DNA of 26,411 nucleotides from HIMB59 sp038124765 (GTDB lineage: Bacteria > Pseudomonadota > Alphaproteobacteria > HIMB59). Numbering within the stretch: the first letter of the stretch is position 1; each line of letters begins with the position of its first letter. A program made the translations under genes and the position numbers. Shown piece by piece: positions 15,703 through 23,632 of the stretch. The notes beneath the pieces were generated by a model, which was given only the letters and a program-made list of their open reading frames with translations, was not told the DNA's origin and ran no database searches. The stretch is from NCBI GenBank assembly GCA_038124765.1, contig JAYPCO010000014.1, positions 1 through 26,411 of the forward strand, written 5' to 3'.

Positions 15703-15747
15703 ACCTACTTCGCTATCATGGTTCCTTGTTAATGAAAGGTATTAACG
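15692..15747 (+). promoter_or_regulatory. Riboswitch expression platform of thiB (likely translational)
   Basis: No U-tract terminator lies between the aptamer and thiB. Two exclusive pairings are visible: GTAGG (15692-15696, part of the aptamer 3' side) with CCTAC (15704-15708), and TACCT (15702-15706) with AGGTA of the ribosome site (15737-15741). CCTT (15724-15727) can also pair with AAGG (15736-15739). Sequestration of the Shine-Dalgarno when TPP is bound is therefore likely. Confidence 0.55.
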
Positions 15748-16722
15748 ATGAACTTAAAACTTATATTTTTTGCATTTTTATTTCCAATCACTTTATTTGC
15801 TAAAAATGAACTAAAGGTTTTTACTTATGGTTCCTTTAATTCAGATTGGGGTCCTGGCCCTAATATAGAGAAATCTTTTGAAGAGGTCTGCGAGTGCGAC
15901 CTTATTTGGAGCACTTCTGACTCCTCTGGGGCACTGCTTTCAAAAGTTAAACTTACTAACAACAAGGAAGGGTATGATCTAATTTTAGGACTAGACGACT
16001 CTTTAATGACTGAAGCTATAGATTCACAGCTATTTCAAAAACATAATATTGATACTTCAGGTCTTACTATAAACTGGAATAACGAATATTTTACTCCTTT
16101 TGATTACGGTTTTTTTAGTTTTATTTATAATAGTAGCAAGATATCAAACCCTCCTAGATCGTTAACGGATTTGGCAAATCAAGATGATTTATCCATTATT
16201 ATAATGGACCCACGATACTCTACCCCTGGATTAGGTTTAGCAAAATGGATTTATCAAGTCTTTGGAGATCAATCGACTGATTACTGGAAGAGCATCAATG
16301 ATCAGATAGTGATTACCTCTAAAAGCTGGTCAGATGGGTATGGTTTATTTTTAGAGGGTGAGTCAGATCTGGTTTTAAGTTACTCCACATCTCCTGCTTA
16401 TCATTCATTAATTGAAAATGATAATAATTATCGTTCATTAGATTTAAGCGATGGCCACGCATCGCAAATAGAGGTACTGGGGATATTGAACAATGCATCT
16501 AATTTAGAATTAGCTAAACAATTTGTAGCCTTCTCCTTAACAGAAAGTTTTCAACAACATATACCTCAGGGTAATTGGATGTATCCTGTCATAGATTTAG
16601 AGTCCTCTCAGTCTGATTTTTATTCAGCCGCACCTTTACCCAAATCTCTTCAACAAATCTATCCAACACAAAATGAAAAGCAAAATTGGATTGATAGTTG
16701 GAAAAAATCTATTGATCAATAA
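15748..16722 (+). CDS. thiB: Thiamin/TPP ABC transporter, periplasmic binding protein
   Basis: A 324-residue solute receptor, close to the length of E. coli ThiB. Residues 1-18 are a signal peptide (KLIFFAFLFPITLFA). The mature start KNELKVFTYGSFNSDWGPGP, then FEEVCECDLIW, and later PRYSTPGLGLAKWIYQVFG (about 148-166) and PQGNWMYPV match the thiamin-binding protein family, which resembles iron-binding type II periplasmic receptors. It captures thiamin, TMP or TPP for ThiP/ThiQ. It is the first gene after the TPP riboswitch. The thiP reading frame overlaps its last codons. Confidence 0.93.
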   Translation: MNLKLIFFAFLFPITLFAKNELKVFTYGSFNSDWGPGPNIEKSFEEVCECDLIWSTSDSSGALLSKVKLTNNKEGYDLILGLDDSLMTEAIDSQLFQKHNIDTSGLTINWNNEYFTPFDYGFFSFIYNSSKISNPPRSLTDLANQDDLSIIIMDPRYSTPGLGLAKWIYQVFGDQSTDYWKSINDQIVITSKSWSDGYGLFLEGESDLVLSYSTSPAYHSLIENDNNYRSLDLSDGHASQIEVLGILNNASNLELAKQFVAFSLTESFQQHIPQGNWMYPVIDLESSQSDFYSAAPLPKSLQQIYPTQNEKQNWIDSWKKSIDQ

Positions 16723-18289
16723 ACTGAATAAACAAAAGGGAGTGTTATATTTAGCTCTCCCTTATTTACTCTATCTAGCTTTTATAGTTAGTTTAACTTA
16801 CATTGTAGTAGAATATTTTGTTGAGTTTAATGGGGAAAATTTTGTTTTTGATAGCTTTTCCTCTGCATTCTTATTTACTTTTTACCAAGCATTTTTAGCT
16901 ACAGTCATATCAATCCTATTTGGTTTTATATTTGCAGTTGTTTTTTACCTTTCACCAATTAGTCATAGGCTTATATCCTCTTTGTTAAATATCTGTTTTG
17001 TCATACCAGTTTTATTTATTTCCTATGGAGTAATAAATATATTTAGTTCCAATGGAGTTTTATCGGAATTGGCTTCGCTAATAGATATTAATTATAATTT
17101 TAATATCTTTTCTTTTTTTGGAATACTACTCGTTACTTCATATTTTAATATAGCTTTTAATGCTAATTTTTTTTATCGAAAGCTATTATCTATACCAGAA
17201 AATTATTTAAAATTATTTAAATCAAATAGCATAAGCTTTTTCAGAGCTATTAAATTACCTTTGAGGAACTATTTGCTCAGCGGGTATTCCAATGTAATAA
17301 TTTTAACTTTCTTATTTTGTATAGGTAATTTTACTATTATTTATTTATTTGCAGGTTCACCAAGTTTAACCACTATTGAGCTAGCGATCTTTGAAAGTTT
17401 AAATTTTAAAGCTGATATATATTCAGCTCTAATTTTAGGACTCATTCAGTTATTTATTATTTTAATTCTTTCTATCCCAATATTATTCAAAAACACTAAC
17501 TTTTATTTAATATCATCAACTAAACGGAGCACCTATTTTCCATTTAAAAGAAATCTTTTTATTTATCTAATGGCTGCTTTAGCATTATTATTTTTGATCA
17601 GTCCTTTTTTTATTTTAATCAATGGTTTAGCTAATTTTAATTTAGATATTTTCTCATCGTTAACATTCTATCAAAGTTTTATAAATAGTTTATCCGTTTC
17701 AATTGTTTCGGTAATCCTTGCATTGCTACTTAGCTTATCATCACTTTTCCTATTTAGGTTTATGCAAGAACGTCATTTATTTCTCAATAAATACTTATTT
17801 ATTTCCATTGCCTGTATGGCATTTATACCTTCCTTGAGTCTTTCAGCTATTATTTTCTTAATAAATATAAAGTTAAATTTTATTTTATCTAATTTTATAT
17901 GTGTTTCGATTATTAATAGTTTTTTTATAACACCAGTAGTTTTTATATTTTTAATGACTAAGTTTTTACAAAACTATCAAAATAATTTTAAATTATGTAG
18001 CCTTTATAAGATAAAGCCTTTAGTTAGATTTTTTAAAATTGATTTATTTTTCATTAAGGAAGAGCTCATGTTAATTTCTACAGCAGTTTTTGTTTTAAGT
18101 TTGGGTGATTTAACATCTGTTACAATATTTAACGATCAATCATTTATGACAGTCCCATATTATATATCTCAACTCTATAGTAGCTATCGATACAATGACT
18201 CTTTCTTTGTACTTTCTTTATTTGTTCTATTTATCTTTTTTATAATTTATTTGCCAACTAAACTCTCTAAATCTCATGCTAGCTATTAA
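16673..18289 (+). CDS. thiP: Thiamin ABC transporter permease
   Basis: Up to 538 residues, matching the double-length ThiP permease, with about 12 hydrophobic segments in two repeated halves. Each half should bear an EAA-type loop that docks on ThiQ, near SFFRAIKLPLRNYLLSG in the first half (about 188-204). The protein is unusually rich in Phe, Ile, Asn and Lys, in line with AT pressure. The start is unsure: the ATG at 16673 overlaps thiB by 50 nt, while a TTG at 16712 overlaps by 11 nt and lies nearer the first membrane helix. It overlaps thiQ by 14 nt, so the three subunits are translationally linked. Confidence 0.9.
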   Translation: MKSKIGLIVGKNLLINKLNKQKGVLYLALPYLLYLAFIVSLTYIVVEYFVEFNGENFVFDSFSSAFLFTFYQAFLATVISILFGFIFAVVFYLSPISHRLISSLLNICFVIPVLFISYGVINIFSSNGVLSELASLIDINYNFNIFSFFGILLVTSYFNIAFNANFFYRKLLSIPENYLKLFKSNSISFFRAIKLPLRNYLLSGYSNVIILTFLFCIGNFTIIYLFAGSPSLTTIELAIFESLNFKADIYSALILGLIQLFIILILSIPILFKNTNFYLISSTKRSTYFPFKRNLFIYLMAALALLFLISPFFILINGLANFNLDIFSSLTFYQSFINSLSVSIVSVILALLLSLSSLFLFRFMQERHLFLNKYLFISIACMAFIPSLSLSAIIFLINIKLNFILSNFICVSIINSFFITPVVFIFLMTKFLQNYQNNFKLCSLYKIKPLVRFFKIDLFFIKEELMLISTAVFVLSLGDLTSVTIFNDQSFMTVPYYISQLYSSYRYNDSFFVLSLFVLFIFFIIYLPTKLSKSHASY

Positions 18290-18980
18290 TCGTATAAAAT
18301 ATTCAGTTAAAGAATTTGTTTGCAATTATCATTGCCCTAATATTCCAGAGGGTATTGTGGGCGTTGTAGGTAGAAGTGGTTCGGGAAAATCTACTTTATT
18401 TAATTTAATAGCTGGCTATCTCTCCCCAAATAATGGTGAAATTTTTATCAATCAAAACCCTATCTCAAGCGAGGAGGTAAGTGATAGAGATATTTCAATA
18501 ATATTTCAAAGTTTTAATAATTTTGACCACCTTTCTATTTTTCAAAATATTATTTTAGGGACTGATCCCAAAATGAAAAAGAATAAAGATAACATCAGAA
18601 TAGTAAGTGAGGCTATGAGGCAATTGGATTTAAAAATGTCTATGGAAACTATCGTTAATACTCTGTCCGGTGGAGAACAGCAACGAGTGTCCTTAGCTAG
18701 AGCATTTATTAGAAAAAATTTAGTTTTATTACTCGACGAGCCCTTTAACTCCCTAGATCCTGGATTGCGAAAAACGTTATATAAAGATTTGATCCGCATT
18801 GCAAAATCAAACCCCCAAATGACTGTTTTGGTAAGCAGTCATTTTATTGAGGAACTTAAATCAATTACCAATCAATTTATCTTTATCGATCAAGGTAAAA
18901 TCTACAAAAACACCTTATTAACTTATAGCGATTTGCAAAAAGCTAAAAATTTTAAGTTATATATGGAAGAAAAGATTTGA
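18276..18980 (+). CDS. thiQ: Thiamin ABC transporter ATP-binding protein
   Basis: A 234-residue ABC ATPase with Walker A GRSGSGKST (about 32-40), Q-loop IIFQSFNNF, signature LSGGEQQRVSLARA (about 129-142), Walker B LVLLLDEPF and switch His in VSSHF. Length matches ThiQ. It powers thiamin import through ThiP with ThiB as receptor. The start overlaps thiP by 14 nt. The 3' end overlaps the convergent kinase gene by 29 nt with no terminator visible, so both genes must tolerate opposing transcription. Confidence 0.95.
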   Translation: MLAINRIKYSVKEFVCNYHCPNIPEGIVGVVGRSGSGKSTLFNLIAGYLSPNNGEIFINQNPISSEEVSDRDISIIFQSFNNFDHLSIFQNIILGTDPKMKKNKDNIRIVSEAMRQLDLKMSMETIVNTLSGGEQQRVSLARAFIRKNLVLLLDEPFNSLDPGLRKTLYKDLIRIAKSNPQMTVLVSSHFIEELKSITNQFIFIDQGKIYKNTLLTYSDLQKAKNFKLYMEEKI

Positions 18981-19722
18981 TTTTTTCAAATGGTTTTAGA
19001 TTGAATGATTTTCCAGATAATTTACTAAGTTGTAATTGATAAAAAAATTCAAGTAATTGTGCAATTGGAATATAATGTTCAATCTCTTTGACTTCTATAT
19101 TAGTAGCAACGGCTAATTGTTTTATCTGTTTTTTGTTAAAATTTTCTAAATAGCATAACATCGCCAGATCATATCCAGCAGTTGCCATTGTGCAATAATC
19201 CCAATCAATAAAGATACAATTTTTTTTATTGATAAAAATATTTTCAAAATGTAGATCTCCATGGCAAAATGTATTTTGTTCATACATTTCTATATATTTT
19301 TTGACTTTATTAGGGTTTATTCTAGATTTTTTGAATATAGGTTCTTTGGATAGAAGCTTTATGTGCTGATTTACCTTATGACTTAAACTCATAATATCTT
19401 TATTTACCTTTAACTTACGTATTTTCTTAAAAGCAATTTGAAAATTTTTTAAACTTTTTAAAAAAAAATTATTGATTGTGGGTTGCTCGTACCCCTTAAT
19501 TAAATCTATTTTTAATATTTGATCAGAAATGACTTGGTGTTTAACTGTCAGTTGCTCTTTAAAAAAAACATTTAAATTTTTTTGATGGGATTTTAAGGGG
19601 GTTGGGCAATTTAAATCAAAAAATTTGTTTTTTTTGTAAATTTTCAGTACCTTAGGGCCACTTTTGTCATAAACCCTATATATCTTTGAAAAGCTATTAT
19701 TTTTCAACTGTTCTAGAAGCAT
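18952..19722 (-). CDS. Choline/thiamin kinase-fold phosphotransferase (candidate thiamin kinase)
   Basis: A 256-residue small-molecule kinase of the aminoglycoside phosphotransferase/choline kinase fold. Seen: a possible ATP Lys at residue 27 (VLKIYKK), the Brenner catalytic loop CHGDLHFENIF (153-163, Asp156 and Asn161), and the metal-binding IDWDYCTMATAGYDLAML (172-189, Asp173). Substrate cannot be read from these motifs. Its overlap with thiQ and the riboswitch-controlled importer make thiamin kinase (thiamin to TMP, the salvage step after import) the leading guess. Choline or ethanolamine kinase is the alternative. The protein is very Lys-, Asn- and Phe-rich and probably evolves fast. Confidence 0.72.
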   Translation of the reverse strand: MLLEQLKNNSFSKIYRVYDKSGPKVLKIYKKNKFFDLNCPTPLKSHQKNLNVFFKEQLTVKHQVISDQILKIDLIKGYEQPTINNFFLKSLKNFQIAFKKIRKLKVNKDIMSLSHKVNQHIKLLSKEPIFKKSRINPNKVKKYIEMYEQNTFCHGDLHFENIFINKKNCIFIDWDYCTMATAGYDLAMLCYLENFNKKQIKQLAVATNIEVKEIEHYIPIAQLLEFFYQLQLSKLSGKSFNLKPFEKIKSFLPYIT

Positions 19723-19899
19723 TTTTTATGGTTGTGAGTTAAAAATCACATTGTTTTTTATAAATTATTCTATACTAATCTCTTCATAATAATTAAGGCT
19801 AATTATAATTGAATACTATTTCTTAAGTTTCCCCAAAAAACATAGTTAGAAGATTTAATATATTAGTTAACCTTATAAATACTAAGAAAGGTAATATTA
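19723..19899 (+). promoter_or_regulatory. Long AT-rich leader of the cold-shock gene, with ribosome-site hairpin
   Basis: 177 nt separate the divergent kinase gene from the cold-shock ATG. A TATACT (19771-19776) is a possible -10 box, which would give a transcript leader of about 115 nt, as is common for csp mRNAs; no good -35 is seen. Near the start codon, TTAGT (19863-19867) can pair with ACTAA (19881-19885), or ACCTT (19870-19874) with AAGGT of the ribosome site (19888-19892). These pairings look weak and mutually exclusive, as expected for a temperature-sensitive leader, but this is inference. Confidence 0.4.
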
Positions 19900-20103
19900 A
19901 TGACGATCGGAACAGTTAAATGGTTTAACCCCAAAAAAGGTTATGGGTTTATAGCTCCTGAGGGCGAAGATAAAGATATCTTTGTTCACATAACAGCTGT
20001 TCAACAAGCAGGATTAGACCGCCTTAATGAAGGGGATAAAGTCGAATTTGAAGTTGTTGAAGACAAAGGCAAAAGTAAAGCCGACAATTTAAAAAAAGTT
20101 TAA
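19900..20103 (+). CDS. Cold-shock protein, CspA family
   Basis: A 67-residue single cold-shock domain with RNP1 KGYGFIAPE (13-21) and RNP2 DIFVHITAV (26-34), starting GTVKWFNPKKGYGF. It binds single-stranded RNA or DNA and acts as an RNA chaperone that melts structure at low temperature. Full family length, with a good ribosome site AAAGG. It is monocistronic, with a long leader. Its stop overlaps the convergent djlA-like gene by the shared TTAA (20100-20103). Confidence 0.96.
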   Translation: MTIGTVKWFNPKKGYGFIAPEGEDKDIFVHITAVQQAGLDRLNEGDKVEFEVVEDKGKSKADNLKKV

Positions 20104-20831
20104 TTACTTTTTCGTAAACTTTTTATTTTATCGTAGGCTTGATTTATCTCAGATAGTCTGTCTTCAGATTTAATAATTAATTCATGAGGTACACCCTGAG
20201 ATCTTAATTGATCAGGGTGTAGCTCTTTATTCAGTTGTATCCATTTATTTCTAATTTCATTATCAGTAGCATCCTTAGAAACTCCTAAAATTTTGTATGG
20301 GTTAGATTGTTTGTCTAACCAAATAGATTGAATGCTTTCGTACTGTAATCTGTTTAAACCAAAATATTTTGCACAGTTTTCAATATAATTGATTTCAGGT
20401 TTGCTGATCTCGCCATCAGCCTCAGCAATAAAAAATAATAAATTAATTATTTGTTCTAAAACTTGAGGCTGGCCTCTAAACAACATACCCAGTTGTTGAG
20501 CATATTGATGATAGTCCTCAGCGCTTTTTTTAGCCTCATTAAATATTTTCCCCACATCACTTTGAAAGTCTGTAGGTATTTTAAACTTATCTCTAAAAGC
20601 TTTGACTTCGTCAGTTGTAACTTGCCCATCAGCTTTAGCAAGTTTTGCAGATAAAATGATAATTCCAACTGTGATAATTTCTTGGGGGGATTGTAAATTT
20701 TCTTGATAGGCAGATGATTGGCTTCTTATTTTATCAACGCTATGTCCTGCAATAACTCCTAGAAGAGCACCAATCGGGCCTCCCAAAGCAAATCCGAATG
20801 TACCCGCAAGTAATTTACCCCATATACTCAT
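20100..20831 (-). CDS. djlA: DjlA-like membrane-anchored J-domain co-chaperone with TerB-like domain
   Basis: A 243-residue protein in three parts. Residues 1-30 are a glycine-rich hydrophobic anchor (TFGFALGGPIGALLGVIAG). Residues 45-165 are a TerB/DjlA N-terminal-like helical domain with repeated AKADGQVTTDE and AEADGEISKPE acidic turns. Residues 177-243 are a C-terminal J domain with the essential HPD at 205-207. This is the DjlA layout, in which the J domain stimulates DnaK ATPase at the inner membrane. It is slightly shorter than the E. coli protein. Its ATG overlaps the stop of the glutathione S-transferase gene (20828-20831), so the two are translationally coupled. Confidence 0.9.
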   Translation of the reverse strand: MSIWGKLLAGTFGFALGGPIGALLGVIAGHSVDKIRSQSSAYQENLQSPQEIITVGIIILSAKLAKADGQVTTDEVKAFRDKFKIPTDFQSDVGKIFNEAKKSAEDYHQYAQQLGMLFRGQPQVLEQIINLLFFIAEADGEISKPEINYIENCAKYFGLNRLQYESIQSIWLDKQSNPYKILGVSKDATDNEIRNKWIQLNKELHPDQLRSQGVPHELIIKSEDRLSEINQAYDKIKSLRKSN

Positions 20832-21472
20832 GCTAAAAGTTTACTAGATATCCAATTTCTAATTTCATAGCCGTAACGTTTATACTCTTTTACTGTCGTT
20901 GGATGTTCTAAGAGTAGAATTTCATATTTTTTAAACTTTTCAGATTTATTGATTTGTTTTTGAAAATGAATTTCAAATTCCTTTAGCATCGAAAAAAAAG
21001 AGGGAGCTCCACAATCAGATAAACTAAGATCATCAGAGGCTAAAAACTTATCACTTCCTTGTAATTCGAAAACTAAATCAATATTTTTTTGTATTTCTTG
21101 AAAAATATTTGCGATCATTAAACTATCTGCTGGGTGTGAAGTTGCCTTAACTAGTGAAAATAACTTACGAATGGATGAAACGAGTTTTTCTTCAACTAGT
21201 ATAGACATAAACCTAATTTTGGCATTAGTTTGATTGTCCTTAGTTAATAGAGAGGGGGAAGGGAACTGCGCTTCTAGAAATTCTATAATACTGCCTGAGT
21301 CTGCAATCGGTTGATCATCAATGATTAAACAAGGTACCGTTCCAGTGGGGGAAAAAGATAAATAGTTATTAATAGCTTCAACTTTATCTACTTCTATAGA
21401 TTTATAATCTAAGACTACCTCTACCTTAGAACAAGAAACACTATGCGAGTTACTGTATAATTTTAATTTCAA
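20828..21472 (-). CDS. Glutathione S-transferase family protein
   Basis: A 214-residue protein with an N-terminal thioredoxin-like domain (1-75) and a C-terminal helical domain (90-205). The glutathione-contact motifs are SPTGTVPCLIIDD (41-53, cis-Pro in VPCL) and ADSGSIIEFLEAQFP (57-71, Asp-Ser). A serine- and cysteine-rich N-terminal loop (SVSCSKV) replaces the classic catalytic Tyr, as in beta- or theta-like bacterial enzymes. The substrate is unknown. The gene lies 5 nt downstream of the homocysteine methyltransferase gene and overlaps djlA by 4 nt, forming a three-gene unit whose members have no obvious shared pathway. Confidence 0.88.
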   Translation of the reverse strand: MKLKLYSNSHSVSCSKVEVVLDYKSIEVDKVEAINNYLSFSPTGTVPCLIIDDQPIADSGSIIEFLEAQFPSPSLLTKDNQTNAKIRFMSILVEEKLVSSIRKLFSLVKATSHPADSLMIANIFQEIQKNIDLVFELQGSDKFLASDDLSLSDCGAPSFFSMLKEFEIHFQKQINKSEKFKKYEILLLEHPTTVKEYKRYGYEIRNWISSKLLA

Positions 21473-21477
21473 AGATT

Positions 21478-22515
21478 TTATTTAAGCCATTCGTCTGTTT
21501 TGTTGATTTGTTTTAAACTTCCTTCATTACCGTGGGAAAAATGTTTGGTCATATCAGGATAATACTTATAGGCAATTGGTTTCTTCCCCATTGCCACTGC
21601 CATTTCTCGAACATGATGAGGGTCGGCACCACAACATATTCCAATGAAATTAACATTAAGATCAATACATTGTTTTGTAAATTCTGCCATTTCAAATCTA
21701 TTACAAGTAAGTCCATCAAGAGCGATATGAGAAACATTACCATCGATACATTTACATCCAGGATCTTCTATATACATAAAGGTTGGAAATTTTTCATTTG
21801 TTCTAAAGGGAACTGGCAGTGCTGCAACATGACATGAAACTTCTTTTCTGATACTTGGTAGAAGTTTCAAAGTCATCTCAGGGCCTCGATAGCAATTTAG
21901 TCCAACAACATCTGCACCATTATCTTGGAGTATCTTGCATGCTTCTGCTGCTGAATGACCTTCTCTTGTTTTATCTCCTTTTGGTATGGCTAAATTGACA
22001 ACTGCAATTAGTCCGGCATCTTTGATTTCTTTAAGCGCTAATTTTGCTTCCTCTGTCCAGTTAATAGTTTCCGCAATCACAAAATCCACACCTGCCTCTT
22101 TAGCCCAACCAATTTGCTCAGCAAACATTTTCTGACAATCAATATGAGATTGCTTGTTACCTGGTTCATAAATATTAGTATTAGCTACATTCCCTGCAAT
22201 CATAAGATCCAATTCTGGGAATTCTGCTGCCGTATCTTTTGCAATTTTTAGGGCGTTTCGCTGAAGTGGTTCCAAGAGTTCCTCTTTGCCAATTAATCTT
22301 AACTTTTCTCTATGCCCATAATAAGTGAAAGCTTCAACTACATCACTACCAGCTCTAATGAATTCACGGTGGAGTTGAGAAACTACGTCGGGGTTTTCAA
22401 GTACAACCTCTGGTACGTAGGCTCCTGCCTGAAGATAACCACGTCTTTCCATAGCAAATAAATAACCTTCCGCACAAAGAACAGGCCCCTTATTAAGTTT
22501 TTCAATTAAATTCAT
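21478..22515 (-). CDS. Betaine-homocysteine S-methyltransferase-like protein (zinc homocysteine S-methyltransferase family)
   Basis: A 345-residue TIM-barrel methyltransferase. The three zinc-binding cysteines are placed as in human BHMT: Cys208 in GLNCYRGP, then Cys294 and Cys295 in GICCGADPHH. QLHREFIRAGSDVVEAFTYY (48-67) and IAETINWTEEA (147-157, Glu149) also match BHMT. At the loop where BHMT has GDGG, this protein has AEG (15-17). It transfers a methyl group to homocysteine, making methionine. The divergent glycine-betaine-type importer 112 nt away supports betaine as donor, though dimethylsulfonium donors are possible. A GGAG ribosome site precedes the ATG. Residues 253-256 add an extra Gly-Cys-Lys-Cys not seen in BHMT as I recall it. 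Confidence 0.87.
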   Translation of the reverse strand: MNLIEKLNKGPVLCAEGYLFAMERRGYLQAGAYVPEVVLENPDVVSQLHREFIRAGSDVVEAFTYYGHREKLRLIGKEELLEPLQRNALKIAKDTAAEFPELDLMIAGNVANTNIYEPGNKQSHIDCQKMFAEQIGWAKEAGVDFVIAETINWTEEAKLALKEIKDAGLIAVVNLAIPKGDKTREGHSAAEACKILQDNGADVVGLNCYRGPEMTLKLLPSIRKEVSCHVAALPVPFRTNEKFPTFMYIEDPGCKCIDGNVSHIALDGLTCNRFEMAEFTKQCIDLNVNFIGICCGADPHHVREMAVAMGKKPIAYKYYPDMTKHFSHGNEGSLKQINKTDEWLK

Positions 22516-22525
22516 TCTCTACTCC

Positions 22526-22546
22526 TTAAACCTAATAGGATTTTAA
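22526..22546. promoter_or_regulatory. Inverted repeat in the shared control region of the methyltransferase and betaine importer
   Basis: CCTA-A-TAGG (22531-22539) is a perfect short palindrome. Flanking TTAAA (22526-22530) and TTTAA (22542-22546) extend it with two unpaired bases. It overlaps the ribosome site of the minus-strand methyltransferase gene (22522-22527). It could be an operator for divergent control. No second copy was found in this window, so support is weak. Confidence 0.3.
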
Positions 22547-22633
22547 TAGTATTTTTAAAAAAATTTCTATTTTTAATTTCAATAAATTTTAGAAATTATG
22601 ATAAAATTAGATTTTAAGTAAGGGAGGATGAAT

Positions 22634-23575
22634 ATGATTAAAAAAATTCTGTCTATATTGACAGTGTCAATTTTTTTGATTTTTTCAAAAACAGTAAGTG
22701 CGGTTGAGTCTCAGGATCCAATTAAGTTAACATTGCATGATTGGACAGGGCAATTAATAACTACAAATATCATGGCAGAGGTTTTAAAAGAAGCCGGTTA
22801 TAATGTGGAATTAATACAAGCTGACTATATTGCTCAGTTTGCTGGACTGCAAACAGGAGACCTTCATGTCGCTATGGAGATGTGGGAAACTACAGGCAGA
22901 GATGCTATCGATGAATACACACCTGATGGAAGAGTAGTAAATGTTGGGTCAACTGGAATGGATGCAATCGAAGAGTGGTGGTACCCATCTTATATGAAAG
23001 AGGAGTGCCCAGGACTACCTAATTGGGAGGCACTGAATGATTGCGCAGAGGCTTTCTCTACCATGGAAACCGCTCCTAATGGAAGATACCTTGGTGGACC
23101 AGTTACCTGGGGTGGTTTTGATGATGAAAGAGTTGAAGCACTAGGTCTAGACTGGGAAGTAGTTCATGCGGGTACGGATGCAGCGTTATTTGCTGAGTTA
23201 GAATCTGCATATCAGAGAAAAGCTCCTATCATGCTTTGGATCTATGCACCTCATTGGGCTCCTTCAAAATTTGAAGGTGAATTTGTAGATTTCCCAGCTT
23301 ATACAGCTGAGTGTTACAATGATCCTTCTTGGGGAATTAATCCTAACGCCGCTTATGATTGTGGAAAGCCTAGAGGCCCAATATGGAAAGTAGCTTCAAG
23401 TCAATTAAAAGAAAAATGGCCAGGTGCTTACAACGCTGTTGAAGCATTTAAAATTTCCAATGATGAAATGGGTCAAATGGTGGCTGCCGTTGATTTAGAT
23501 GGTAATTCAGTAGAAGCAGTAGTTGCTGATTGGATGAGCGCAAATAAATCTAGATGGCAATCATGGATTAAATAA
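22634..23575 (+). CDS. proX: Glycine betaine/proline betaine ABC transporter, periplasmic binding protein (ProX/OpuAC family)
   Basis: About 313 residues. The signal peptide is followed by the mature start near VESQDPIKLTLHDWTGQLIT. The protein is rich in Trp at places expected for a cation-pi box around a quaternary amine (MEMWETTGRD, EEWWYPSYM, VTWGGF, LWIYAPHWAPSKF). It also has GLQTGDLHVAME, typical of OpuAC receptors. Two cysteine pairs may form disulfides. I chose the ATG at 22634 because GGAGG (22623-22627) is 6 nt upstream; the in-frame ATG at 22628 abuts that site. The ligand is probably glycine betaine or a close analogue such as DMSP. The next-door methyltransferase would use the imported methyl donor. 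Confidence 0.92.
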   Translation: MIKKILSILTVSIFLIFSKTVSAVESQDPIKLTLHDWTGQLITTNIMAEVLKEAGYNVELIQADYIAQFAGLQTGDLHVAMEMWETTGRDAIDEYTPDGRVVNVGSTGMDAIEEWWYPSYMKEECPGLPNWEALNDCAEAFSTMETAPNGRYLGGPVTWGGFDDERVEALGLDWEVVHAGTDAALFAELESAYQRKAPIMLWIYAPHWAPSKFEGEFVDFPAYTAECYNDPSWGINPNAAYDCGKPRGPIWKVASSQLKEKWPGAYNAVEAFKISNDEMGQMVAAVDLDGNSVEAVVADWMSANKSRWQSWIK

Positions 23576-23590
23576 AATTATTATTTCCTG

Positions 23591-23620
23591 ATGGGGGCAA
23601 ATACAAGCCCCCATTTTTTT
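23591..23620 (+). terminator. Rho-independent terminator/attenuator between proX and the permease gene
   Basis: ATGGGGGC (23591-23598) and GCCCCCAT (23607-23614) form a perfect 8-bp stem with an 8-nt loop AAATACAA, followed by seven Ts (23614-23620). It starts 15 nt after the proX stop and ends 12 nt before the permease start. Partial termination would give much more receptor than permease from one promoter. It is the clearest terminator in the window. Confidence 0.92.
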
Positions 23621-23632
23621 GAATAAAATATT

